DNA from: an uncultured Clostridia bacterium
Lineage (GTDB): Bacteria > Bacillota_A > Clostridia > UMGS1840 > HGM11507
Direction: 5' to 3'
Assembly (NCBI GenBank): GCA_934403665.1
Contig: CAKRUL010000018.1
Coordinates: 1 to 10,888 of the forward strand
DNA length: 10,888 nucleotides
Both the position numbers and the translations under genes were made by a program. The notes beneath the pieces were generated by a model that was given only the letters and a program-made list of their open reading frames with translations, searched no databases and was not told where the DNA came from. Every line of letters begins with the position of its first letter. Position 1 is the first letter of the stretch. This document shows, piece after piece, positions 1 through 6,039 of the stretch.

Positions 1-314
1 ATGTTGAGGTGGATTGTTTTGAAGGCTTGCTGGTAAATTACGTGCGCAAGAAAGAGGCACATGTTATCATCAAAGGTCTGCGGGCAATCTCAGATTTCGA
101 GTATGAATTTCAGATGGCTTTGGCAAACACCAAAATCGCACCGGATATCGAGACTCTTTTTATGATGACCAATCAGGAGTATTCCTATTTGAGCTCCAGC
201 ATTGTCAAAGAATTGGCATCTCTGGGCGGGAGCCTGGAGGGATTGGTTCCGGATGAAATCATGCAGGAGATTATTGATAAAGTGAAAGAACACGAAGCGT
301 GTGAAAAAAGGTGA
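1..314 (+). CDS. coaD: Phosphopantetheine adenylyltransferase, 3' part (5' end outside the window)
   Basis: CoaD transfers AMP from ATP to 4'-phosphopantetheine to give dephospho-CoA, the penultimate step of cytosolic coenzyme A synthesis. The first full codon in frame is at 3-5, and about 103 residues are present of a family that is usually near 160, so the N-terminal nucleotide-binding part with its HxGH motif lies upstream. The visible part carries the family signatures [16 protein letters not shown] and, further on, [12 protein letters not shown], the equivalent of the ISSxxVKE motif that contacts ATP. It ends with TGA at 312-314. The GTG at 9 is an internal codon, not a start. The next gene follows after 12 bases, its ribosome binding site overlapping this stop, so the two are probably cotranscribed. 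The identification is firm; the promoter is not visible. Confidence 0.95.
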   Translation, partial: VEVDCFEGLLVNYVRKKEAHVIIKGLRAISDFEYEFQMALANTKIAPDIETLFMMTNQEYSYLSSSIVKELASLGGSLEGLVPDEIMQEIIDKVKEHEACEKR

Positions 315-326
315 GGAGGAATCGGC

Positions 327-911
327 ATGAAATTCAAAGAATTGATTGATGAACTGGAGGAAGTCATCGAGGACGCGTCCAAAATTCCGCTGTCCAACAA
401 ATGCATGATTGATAAAGAAGAAATATTCAATATTATTCAGCAGATTCGACTGACTTATCCCGAGGATATCAAGCAGGCGGAGTATGTCCGCAAGGAGCGT
501 GACAGAATTCTGCAGGATGCCGAAAAGGAATCCAACATCATTACGGAGAATGCAAAGGCAAAGGTTGCAAAACTGGTAAACGATTCGGAGATTATCAAAA
601 TTGCAAAGGAAAAGGCAACCGAGATTTTGCAGGATGCCACGAAGAATGCCCAGCAAATTCTTGACGATGCGGAGGAACAGGTGCGTAAGATTCAAGAGCA
701 GAAATCGCAGGAATTGATGCAGGAACAAGAGAGTGCGCTTGGCTATATTGATGGGATGCTGGGGCAGGCAGAGTCCACGGCGGAATCTTCTGTCACTGCT
801 ATGGTGAAGTTGATTGATGAGATGAACCAGCACTATGACCAGCTGCGCAGTGTGTATGAAAAGATTTCTAAAAACCGGCAGGTGTACCGGGAAAAGAACA
901 ATTTGCAGTGA
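327..911 (+). CDS. Coiled-coil protein of unknown function (ATPase subunit-like, found beside coaD)
   Basis: This 194-residue protein is soluble-looking and strongly charged, with no signal peptide or membrane segment. Residues 1-45 form a short N-terminal part (KFKELIDELEEVIEDASKIP) resembling the start of DivIVA-like or ATP-synthase-subunit-like proteins. Residues about 50-135 are rich in Glu, Lys, Gln and Ala with heptad-like spacing and should form a long coiled coil. The C-terminal 50 residues are less repetitive (IDGMLGQAESTAESSVTAM). Such proteins in Clostridia are often auto-annotated as ATPase or V-type ATPase subunit H; here no ATPase genes are nearby, and no Walker motif is visible, so that name is doubtful. 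The start is fixed by AGGAGG at 314-319, eight bases before ATG. It sits directly behind coaD and in front of a terminator-like hairpin, so it is the last gene of that operon. Function is unknown; a role in cell-envelope organisation is only a guess. Confidence 0.85.
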   Translation: MKFKELIDELEEVIEDASKIPLSNKCMIDKEEIFNIIQQIRLTYPEDIKQAEYVRKERDRILQDAEKESNIITENAKAKVAKLVNDSEIIKIAKEKATEILQDATKNAQQILDDAEEQVRKIQEQKSQELMQEQESALGYIDGMLGQAESTAESSVTAMVKLIDEMNQHYDQLRSVYEKISKNRQVYREKNNLQ

Positions 912-932
912 GAAAGATAAAAATGAAAAATT

Positions 933-967
933 CAGCCCCTTGCGTTTTGAAACGCAAGGGGCTGTTT
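933..967 (+). terminator. Long perfect hairpin, probable terminator behind the coaD operon (possibly bidirectional)
   Basis: The arms 933-947 and 950-964 are exact reverse complements (15 bases, CAGCCCCTTGCGTTT), leaving a nominal two-base loop, so the real loop is 4-8 bases. The hairpin begins 21 bases after the stop of the coiled-coil gene, the usual place for an intrinsic terminator. The U-tract on the + side is poor (TTTG). On the - side the stem is followed by a T-rich run (positions 932 down to about 913), so it looks stronger for leftward transcription. Confidence 0.75.
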
Positions 968-1087
968 GCCTATGTGCCGGAGTTTCAAGTTCAACAGGAA
1001 TCACTTCGGTTGAAACGAGAATCCGGTTTTCAAGGGATAATGTCGAGGTTTCATTGCTCTGTTTCTTTGAATGCATAGATGCTCCTT

Positions 1088-1149
1088 TGCAGCATGCGGC
1101 TTCAAAGTTTCCCGGCAAAGAATAAATTTTTCCATGCTGCATTATTTTT
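1088..1149 (+). terminator. Weak second terminator-like inverted repeat
   Basis: TGCAGCATG at 1088-1096 and CATGCTGCA at 1133-1141 are exact reverse complements separated by 36 bases, followed by TTATTTTT. The stem is short for such a large loop, so it may be a backup terminator or chance. Confidence 0.2.
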
Positions 1150-1227
1150 AAAAAAGGAACAGACAATAGGAAAAGCACGAGAAAAGATGAAAAATATATG
1201 ATTCCGATAAATATTTGAAAATACAGG

Positions 1228-1256
1228 AAATATATTCTTTAGGAAAATCATACAAT
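1228..1256 (+). promoter_or_regulatory. Candidate sigma-E-type promoter of tspO
   Basis: CATACAAT at 1249-1256 is an exact match to the -10 element known for Bacillus sigma-E promoters (CATACAMT). Fourteen bases upstream, AAATATA at 1228-1234 gives a fair match to the -35 element KMATATT. Transcription would start near 1263, giving a leader of about 65 bases. No sigma-A promoter of comparable quality was found: TTGACA at 1303-1308 has no -10 element at a usable distance. The region is AT-rich, so a chance match is possible. Confidence 0.45.
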
Positions 1257-1327
1257 ATATCACAAGAAAGTGCAAACCCAAAAAACGACATACTTTGTTG
1301 TTTTGACACTCGGAAAGGAGAGAACAA

Positions 1328-1807
1328 ATGTTAAAAAATCAGAAAATCAAAAATATTCTTTGGATTGCAGGAGGGACGCTTCTCTTTGCGGTGATTGCAG
1401 GGCTTGGGTCCATGAAATCGTCAGAGGTGTACGCTGCGCTCAAGCTGCCGCCTCTGTCACCGCCCTCTTGGCTTTATGGAGTTGCGTGGCCTGTTTTATA
1501 TGCACTGATGGCCTTGGCGACTATCCTTCTCAAACAGAAAGCGCAAAGCGGTGCGGAGAAAAAGGATGCCATTTCGACTTATTGGATGCAGTTGGTGATC
1601 AATGCTATTTGGCCTTATCTTTTTTTCCTGCTGAAGGTTCGGTTTCTTTCCTTTGTGTGGCTGGTACTGCTTCTGTATTTTGTCATTCTTTTGACAATCC
1701 GTTATTGGCGGCTATATAAGCCGGCGTCTTTGCTTTTGATACCCTATGTTTTCTGGACGGCTTTTGCGGTATATCTGAACTACTTTACATGGCTTCTCAA
1801 CCGCTGA
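1328..1807 (+). CDS. tspO: TspO/MBR family membrane protein
   Basis: TspO proteins are small five-helix membrane proteins (the bacterial relatives of the mitochondrial translocator protein) that bind porphyrins and other hydrophobic ligands; their exact job in Bacillota is unsettled. This one is 159 residues, the usual length. Membrane segments lie at about 10-28, 48-68, 85-102, 106-126 and 134-154. Family residues are present: the PPLSPPSWLYG loop (41-51), W54, L57-Y58, the Q88-N92-W95 helix and the PYVFWTAFAVYLN signature (139-151). The start is set by AAAGGAG at 1314-1320, seven bases before ATG. It stands alone on its strand, and its last 96 bases run into the 3' end of the oppositely directed ylbJ. 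A sigma-E-like promoter upstream hints at expression during sporulation (inference). Confidence 0.93.
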   Translation: MLKNQKIKNILWIAGGTLLFAVIAGLGSMKSSEVYAALKLPPLSPPSWLYGVAWPVLYALMALATILLKQKAQSGAEKKDAISTYWMQLVINAIWPYLFFLLKVRFLSFVWLVLLLYFVILLTIRYWRLYKPASLLLIPYVFWTAFAVYLNYFTWLLNR

Positions 1808-2782
1808 GGTGATCAGAACAAAGACAACAGCAACCGAAAACAAAAAGAGCGGACCTTTTGCCATCCAAAGAGCGCTTAATCCCATAGCCAGAAATGCAGA
1901 CAGCGTCTTTCCGATCAGGTAAGGCGCTGTTTTGATGTGACAGGGGGCAGTGAAAGAGAGCGCTTGGAAAAATATGCTGATTCCTCCCAGACTTAAAAGA
2001 AATTCACTCAGACAAATTTTCAGAACCGGAGAGAAATTTAGAACAGAAAGCGCTTTGAGTCCCGATGTGATTTCAAACAGTCCGAATATCATTGCCTCCG
2101 CGGCGTCGGAATGGCTTCCAAAGAAACGGCTGAGAAATGCGATCACCTGCGTTGCCTTCAAAACAGAGAAAAATGCGGCAGAAAATACAATCACGCCCAC
2201 TACATTGAGCATGGAGAAACAGCTGTCTTTGACGGCATCTGTGAGAAGCAGAGAAAGGGGCATCGTCGGTTTGCTGCCGGAAACCGGGATGCATGTGTCG
2301 TTCCGATAGAAAAGGCGAAGGACGCTTCCCGTCATCAACGAGGCGAGGATATGGCAGACAAAGAGCAGAACGCCTGTAGAGACGCTTTTGAAAAAAGCAC
2401 TGCCGACCGTCGCAATGGCAAAGGCAGGACCGCAGTTGTTGCAGAAGGTCAGAAGAAAGCCGGCTTCTCTTTTGGAGATGCGATGGTCGCGATATAAATC
2501 GGATGCCGTTTTTGCTCCCATGGGATACCCGCAGACCATTCCCAAAAGAAGGGCAAGCACTCCGTAAGAAGAAATATGAAAAAAGGATCCGATTTTTTCA
2601 ATCAGCTTATTCTCCGGACGGAGAATATTAGCGTTTGTCATCATCTTTGAGACGACCATAAACGGGAAAAGGGAACCAATCACCGAATTGCCGCAGAGTA
2701 TCAGAGCTTCTTTGGCGCCCTCCGCGCTGGAAACGGGAAAGAGCAGAAACAGAAAAAACGACAGAATCAAAAAAATTGCCAT
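1712..2782 (-). CDS. ylbJ: Sporulation integral membrane protein YlbJ
   Basis: YlbJ (also called SpoVV in Bacillus subtilis) is an outer forespore membrane protein, made in the mother cell and linked to dipicolinic acid transfer into the spore. The protein has 356 residues and is strongly hydrophobic, with many membrane segments and a nucleoside-recognition (Gate) type fold. Recognisable signatures are GMVCGYPMGAK (81-91) and FLLTFCNNCGPAF (109-121). Its length is somewhat below the roughly 400 of the Bacillus protein. On the - strand the ATG (2782-2780) is preceded by GGGAG (2791-2787) and AAAGGA (2799-2794). The stop TAG (1714-1712) lies inside tspO. In many Clostridia ylbJ lies near coaD, as here, but with tspO facing it. 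A sigma-E-like promoter is found about 110 bases upstream, consistent with the known mother-cell control of the family. Confidence 0.93.
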   Translation of the reverse strand: MAIFLILSFFLFLLFPVSSAEGAKEALILCGNSVIGSLFPFMVVSKMMTNANILRPENKLIEKIGSFFHISSYGVLALLLGMVCGYPMGAKTASDLYRDHRISKREAGFLLTFCNNCGPAFAIATVGSAFFKSVSTGVLLFVCHILASLMTGSVLRLFYRNDTCIPVSGSKPTMPLSLLLTDAVKDSCFSMLNVVGVIVFSAAFFSVLKATQVIAFLSRFFGSHSDAAEAMIFGLFEITSGLKALSVLNFSPVLKICLSEFLLSLGGISIFFQALSFTAPCHIKTAPYLIGKTLSAFLAMGLSALWMAKGPLFLFSVAVVFVLITSAVEKPCKVVQIYRKSRPENIGYQKQRRRLI

Positions 2783-2784
2783 AG

Positions 2785-2830
2785 TACTCCCATTCCTTTC
2801 TGCCGGACGAGGAGTATTTTGCCTCGTCGG
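2785..2830 (-). promoter_or_regulatory. ylbJ leader hairpin and possible ribosome-site pairing
   Basis: In the ylbJ leader, GACGAGG (2806-2812) and CCTCGTC (2822-2828) form a seven-base-pair hairpin, extended by two pairs past a bulge. It ends about five bases before AAAGGA. A competing pairing joins TACTCC (2785-2790, whose complement contains the GGGAG site) with GGAGTA (2811-2816). Either fold could affect access to the ylbJ start; whether this happens is unknown. Confidence 0.25.
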
Positions 2831-2897
2831 TTGCTATGAATTTCCGGGTATTCAGACGCCGCGCGACAGAAAATTTGCCTGTGAGAATCCCCTGGTA

Positions 2898-2927
2898 TAC
2901 TTATGCCGCCGAATCGCTGAAATATTC
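2898..2927 (-). promoter_or_regulatory. Candidate sigma-E promoter of ylbJ
   Basis: Read on the - strand, GAATATT (2927-2921) is a full match to the sigma-E -35 element KMATATT, and CATAAGTA (2905-2898) follows after exactly 15 bases, close to the -10 element CATACAMT. Transcription would start near 2890. The regulon assignment of ylbJ in Bacillus supports the reading. Confidence 0.6.
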
Positions 2928-2948
2928 ATGCACCGGCAAGCATAGTAT
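2920..2948 (+). promoter_or_regulatory. Candidate sigma-E promoter of yqfC, sharing the -35 core with ylbJ
   Basis: On the + strand, AAATATT (2920-2926) is followed after 14 bases by CATAGTAT (2941-2948), six of eight positions agreeing with CATACAMT. The start would be near 2955, about 27 bases before the yqfC ATG. The palindromic core AATATT (2921-2926) also serves the opposite promoter. A TATAAT at 2948-2953 is present too, but no TTGACA-like element stands 17 bases before it, so sigma-E is preferred. Confidence 0.55.
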
Positions 2949-2981
2949 ATAATATAACAGAGAAGAAATGAGGTTATCCGT

Positions 2982-3275
2982 ATGGCGAGAAAAAAAGAAA
3001 AAGAGAAGGAGCCCCGCCCCAGTCTGCGGGAAATTATGACGCAGGCGCTGGAACTTCCGGCAGAATTAAGTGATTTATCCAAGACTACTCTTCTGGGAAA
3101 CAAAGAAGTCAGCATCCAGAATTTTAAAGGGATTATAGAGTATGACACCAATACTATCCGGCTGAATACCAAAGATTTCATGATAAAAATATGGGGCGCA
3201 AATCTGAATATCAAGAATATCAACGACGAGGACATCACGGTCAGCGGAAAAATTTCTGGCATTGAGTTCAATTAG
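2982..3275 (+). CDS. yqfC: Sporulation protein YqfC
   Basis: YqfC is a small YabP/YqfC-family protein of the mother-cell sporulation programme; its molecular role is not established. The protein is 97 residues, the normal size. A lysine- and glutamate-rich N-terminus (2-14) is followed by the family core: LELPAELS, then LGNKEVSIQNFKGIIEYD, then the ends of a small beta domain (IRLNTKDFMIKIWGANLNI). No membrane segment or signal peptide. The ATG follows GAGG (2970-2973) after eight bases. yqfD follows after 15 bases, which contain its ribosome binding site, so the pair is cotranscribed as in Bacillus. The sigma-E-like promoter just upstream fits the known control of the family. Confidence 0.93.
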   Translation: MARKKEKEKEPRPSLREIMTQALELPAELSDLSKTTLLGNKEVSIQNFKGIIEYDTNTIRLNTKDFMIKIWGANLNIKNINDEDITVSGKISGIEFN

Positions 3276-3290
3276 ACGGAGGCTGTATGT

Positions 3291-4493
3291 ATGCTGTTCA
3301 CCAGAATAATCGATTTTTTTCAGGGATATGTGGTGCTGTATCTGGAAGGCATTCACCTGGAACGCTTTCTGAATATGGCGATCAATGAGGACATCTATTT
3401 GTGGGATGTAAGACGCATGTCCGATACAACAATGCGCCTGAAAGTCAGCCGAAAGGGATTCAAAAGACTGCGGCATTTGGCTTATAAAACAAAAACCAAG
3501 GTTTCGCTGGGCGGAAAATACGGCTATTTTCGATGGAGGAAGAAGGCCTCTGCACGCAAGTTTTTTCTTTTTACTGTTCTTTTTGCGGTTTTGCTGATTG
3601 CTTTTTTATCCTCTTTGGTTTTAGAGATTGAAGTGGTTGGGAATACTACGGTGGACAGAGAGGTTATCCTTCAAAAATTAAGCGAAATAAACTTGAAAAA
3701 AGGTGTGTTTCGCGGTAATATAGATAGAGATAAAGTGTCTGCCAAGTTAATCACCGATTTGGATAATATCAGTTGGGTCGGCATCACAGAGGAAGGGACA
3801 AAGGTGATTATCGAAATCAAGGAGCGGCGCCCTGCACCGGTCATTGTGCCAAAAGAAGTCCCCTGTCATATTGTAGCCGTCAAGGATGCGGTTGTGAAAA
3901 ACATGACCATCGAGAACGGCGATGCCGCGGTTCAGATCGGGGATGTGGTGACGCAGGGGCAGGTTTTGATTTCCGGTATCGTGACAAGCGAAAAGACAGA
4001 GCCCCGCTATCTGCACGCAATCGGCAGCGTGGTGGGAAAGACTTGGTATGAGGAAACCGTCACCAACAAGATGTATGAATACGAGAAAGAATACACGCAG
4101 AATGTTCATACAAAACGATATATCCGCTTTTTTGATTATCCGATCCGTCTTTCGTTTTCCGGGCAGGTTCCTTATTATAATTATGACACGCAGACGGAGC
4201 GCAAGATTTTCGGCTTTGTTACCTGGGAGACCAACCGATACAGCGAATATACGCTTCAGAGGAAAGAACGTGACGAAGAAACGGTGAAAAAACAGGCGGA
4301 GGAAACATTGACGGAACAGTTATATCAAACGTATGATAAAGAGAAGGTGCTTTCCGTCACCTTCACGCACAGTTATAATGAAGAAGGGGAGCTTGTGACT
4401 CGTCTGCTTGCAGAGTGCGAGGAGGAAATCGGGGAGGCATTGGATTTTACAAAGGAAATGCAGATACAGGAGGAAGAGCATGCAGATGAGTGA
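3291..4493 (+). CDS. yqfD: Sporulation protein YqfD
   Basis: YqfD is a membrane-anchored sporulation protein of the mother cell, always met next to yqfC; its biochemical role is unknown. The 400-residue protein has a basic N-terminal domain (about 1-90, ending in a YGYFRWRKK-type stretch), one clear membrane helix (about 91-111) and a large outer or intermembrane domain from 112 on, including the conserved region around IEVVGNTTVDREVILQ and the later GDVVTQGQVLISGIV segment. The tail is acidic (Glu-rich, residues 385-400). The start is set by GGAGG (3278-3282), eight bases before ATG. Its last 14 bases overlap the start of phoH. A candidate vegetative promoter lies within its 3' part. Confidence 0.93.
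   Translation: MLFTRIIDFFQGYVVLYLEGIHLERFLNMAINEDIYLWDVRRMSDTTMRLKVSRKGFKRLRHLAYKTKTKVSLGGKYGYFRWRKKASARKFFLFTVLFAVLLIAFLSSLVLEIEVVGNTTVDREVILQKLSEINLKKGVFRGNIDRDKVSAKLITDLDNISWVGITEEGTKVIIEIKERRPAPVIVPKEVPCHIVAVKDAVVKNMTIENGDAAVQIGDVVTQGQVLISGIVTSEKTEPRYLHAIGSVVGKTWYEETVTNKMYEYEKEYTQNVHTKRYIRFFDYPIRLSFSGQVPYYNYDTQTERKIFGFVTWETNRYSEYTLQRKERDEETVKKQAEETLTEQLYQTYDKEKVLSVTFTHSYNEEGELVTRLLAECEEEIGEALDFTKEMQIQEEEHADE
4308..4337 (+). promoter_or_regulatory. Candidate internal sigma-A promoter for phoH-ybeY-dgkA
   Basis: TTGACG at 4308-4313 and TATGAT at 4332-4337 each match five of six consensus bases, with an 18-base spacer. Transcription would begin near 4344, about 135 bases before phoH. Its place inside yqfD would allow growth-phase expression of the downstream genes without sporulation. 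Sequence match only. Confidence 0.35.
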
Positions 4494-5475
4494 AAAAGTC
4501 ATTGCGGCAGGCAATCTGGAGGCAGTGGCAAATCTGTTTGGAGCGTTTGACAGCAATGTCAAGACTGTGGAGAGAAAGTATCAGGTCTCGATTCTCAATC
4601 GGGACAATGAAATTCGGATTTCCGGAGCGTCGGAGCATGTGGAAAAAGCAGCGAAGGTGATTGCCCAGCTGTTGCAGCTGGCGGAGCAGGGCGAACCCAT
4701 CACCGAGCAGAATATTAACTATATTTCTTCTATGGTAGAGAATGAGGAAGAAAAGTCTTATACAGAGCTGACGGGAGACAGCGTTTGTGTTACGGTCAAA
4801 GGAAAGCCTATCAAGCCGAAAACCTTCGGGCAAAAGCAGTATACCCAGATGATTGCCGAAAACACTGTCACGTTCGGAATCGGACCTGCGGGAACGGGAA
4901 AGACGTATCTGGCTGTGGCGATGGCGGTATCCAGCTTTCGCAGGAAAGAAGTCAGCCGGATTATTCTGACCCGTCCGGCGGTGGAAGCAGGGGAAAGCCT
5001 TGGATTTTTGCCGGGGGATTTGCAGACAAAGGTGGATCCGTATCTGCGTCCGCTCTATGACGCTCTGTTTGAAATGCTGGGTGCGGAAAGCTTTCAGAAT
5101 TATCAGGAAAAGGGAATGATTGAGGTTGCGCCGCTTGCGTATATGAGGGGACGCACCCTGGATGACAGTTTTATTATTCTGGACGAAGCGCAGAATACCA
5201 CCAAAGAACAGATGAAAATGTTTCTGACGAGAATCGGCTTTCACTCCAAAGCGGTGATCACAGGAGACGTCACGCAGATTGATTTGCCGGCAGGAAAAAA
5301 ATCCGGTTTAAAGGATGCGGTGCGGATTCTGAAAAACATAGAGGATATCGGGATTCAATATCTGACCGACAGGGATGTGGTGCGGCATCCTTTGATTCAG
5401 AAGATCATCCGGGCATACGAACGGTTTGATCAGGCACAGCAAATCAAAAAACAGGACAGGCAGGAAAAAAGATGA
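4480..5475 (+). CDS. phoH: PhoH family ATP-binding protein
   Basis: PhoH-like proteins are cytosolic P-loop NTPases, thought to act in RNA metabolism, and are often encoded beside ybeY. The protein is 331 residues, slightly longer than the Bacillus one. A KH-like N-terminal domain (about 15-75) is followed by the NTPase domain: Walker A GPAGTGKT at 135-142, the TRPAVEAGESLGFLPGDL stretch, Walker B FIILDEAQN with D235-E236, and the TGDVTQIDLP segment after it. The frame stays open upstream to an ATG at 4408, but AGGAGG at 4468-4473 stands six bases before the ATG at 4480, which is therefore chosen. It overlaps yqfD by 14 bases and touches ybeY through an ATGA overlap, so translation is probably coupled. 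In Bacillus pgpH lies between phoH and ybeY; here it is missing. Confidence 0.94.
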   Translation: MQMSEKVIAAGNLEAVANLFGAFDSNVKTVERKYQVSILNRDNEIRISGASEHVEKAAKVIAQLLQLAEQGEPITEQNINYISSMVENEEEKSYTELTGDSVCVTVKGKPIKPKTFGQKQYTQMIAENTVTFGIGPAGTGKTYLAVAMAVSSFRRKEVSRIILTRPAVEAGESLGFLPGDLQTKVDPYLRPLYDALFEMLGAESFQNYQEKGMIEVAPLAYMRGRTLDDSFIILDEAQNTTKEQMKMFLTRIGFHSKAVITGDVTQIDLPAGKKSGLKDAVRILKNIEDIGIQYLTDRDVVRHPLIQKIIRAYERFDQAQQIKKQDRQEKR

Positions 5476-5975
5476 AACATATGATAGAAACGGATGATTT
5501 TGAAAACAGGCTGAAGCCGGAGGAACGCCGGACAATCAAGGATGTGATTACGGCGGTTCTCGCCGAGGAAAAAATTTCATACGCTTGTTCTGTCAGCGTA
5601 TCTGTGGTAAGCGAGGAAGAGATCCGTTCCGTCAATTTGGAACAGCGCGGGGTTGATCGCGCAACGGACGTGCTGTCCTTTCCTGCGCTGGAGTTTGACG
5701 ATTCTTATCATTTGGCGCAGCCGATCGGTCCTGCCGATATGGATCCGGAAACGGGGACTGTTTATCTGGGCGATATTGTGATTTGCAATGATGTGCTGGA
5801 ACGGCAGGCGTTGGAATACGGACACAGCAAAAAAAGAGAGCTGGGGTATCTGACTACCCATTCCATGTATCATTTGCTGGGCTATGACCATGTCACGGAA
5901 GAGCTGAAACGTGACATGCGGCAAAAGGAGGAGGTTCTGTTGCGGAAACTGGGGATTTCCAGAGAGGAGCCCTAA
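5472..5975 (+). CDS. ybeY: Endoribonuclease YbeY (rRNA maturation factor)
   Basis: YbeY is a metal-dependent endoribonuclease that takes part in 16S rRNA 3'-end maturation and 70S ribosome quality control. The 167-residue protein is of normal size. The zinc-binding motif HxxxHxxxxxH is intact: H130, H134 and H140 in HSMYHLLGYDH. The conserved stretch around R59 is present (QRGVDRATDVLSFP, 58-71), as is the VYLGDIVIC strand (97-105). The second position of the motif is Ser instead of the usual Gly, which also occurs in related clostridial proteins. The start ATG overlaps the phoH stop by four bases. A second in-frame ATG at 5481 would shorten it by three residues. dgkA follows after 64 bases. 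Confidence 0.95.
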   Translation: MKHMIETDDFENRLKPEERRTIKDVITAVLAEEKISYACSVSVSVVSEEEIRSVNLEQRGVDRATDVLSFPALEFDDSYHLAQPIGPADMDPETGTVYLGDIVICNDVLERQALEYGHSKKRELGYLTTHSMYHLLGYDHVTEELKRDMRQKEEVLLRKLGISREEP

Positions 5976-6039
5976 AAACCAGAGCAGAACAAAAGAGAAA
6001 CAACGCTGTACATACCGTGCGGCGGAATGGAGGAATCAA

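Larger units (their letters stand above)
912..1327. other. Gene-free interval between the coaD operon and tspO
   Basis: These 416 bases hold no convincing gene. A 51-codon reading frame at 923-1078 (+) and a long leftward frame that runs through the terminator stem are both unlikely, because neither has a good ribosome binding site or a recognisable protein. Three things are visible: the strong hairpin at 933-964; a looser inverted repeat, TGCAGCATG at 1088-1096 against CATGCTGCA at 1133-1141; and an AT-rich stretch at about 1142-1260 that contains the candidate tspO promoter. The remainder (965-1087) shows nothing I can name. Confidence 0.6.

Noticed and set aside
923..1078. A 51-codon + strand frame beginning MKNSAPCVLK
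   Set aside because: It has no convincing ribosome site and its first codons encode the terminator hairpin.
90..1178. A 362-codon open frame on the - strand
   Set aside because: It lies opposite coaD and the coiled-coil gene, runs through the terminator stem, and its translation resembles no protein; it is a shadow of the + strand codon pattern.
1303..1331. TTGACA just upstream of tspO as a sigma-A -35 element
   Set aside because: The -10 position would fall on the tspO start codon and has no TATAAT-like sequence.
2948..2953. TATAAT upstream of yqfC as a sigma-A -10 element
   Set aside because: No TTGACA-like element stands 16-18 bases upstream, while the overlapping CATAGTAT fits a sigma-E promoter with correct spacing and known biology.
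4408..4479. 24-codon N-terminal extension of PhoH
   Set aside because: It overlaps yqfD deeply, is rich in Arg and Lys without family similarity, and the strong AGGAGG points to the ATG at 4480.
4447..5244. A 265-codon - strand frame opposite phoH
   Set aside because: It is antisense to a well-conserved gene and its translation has no recognisable domain.
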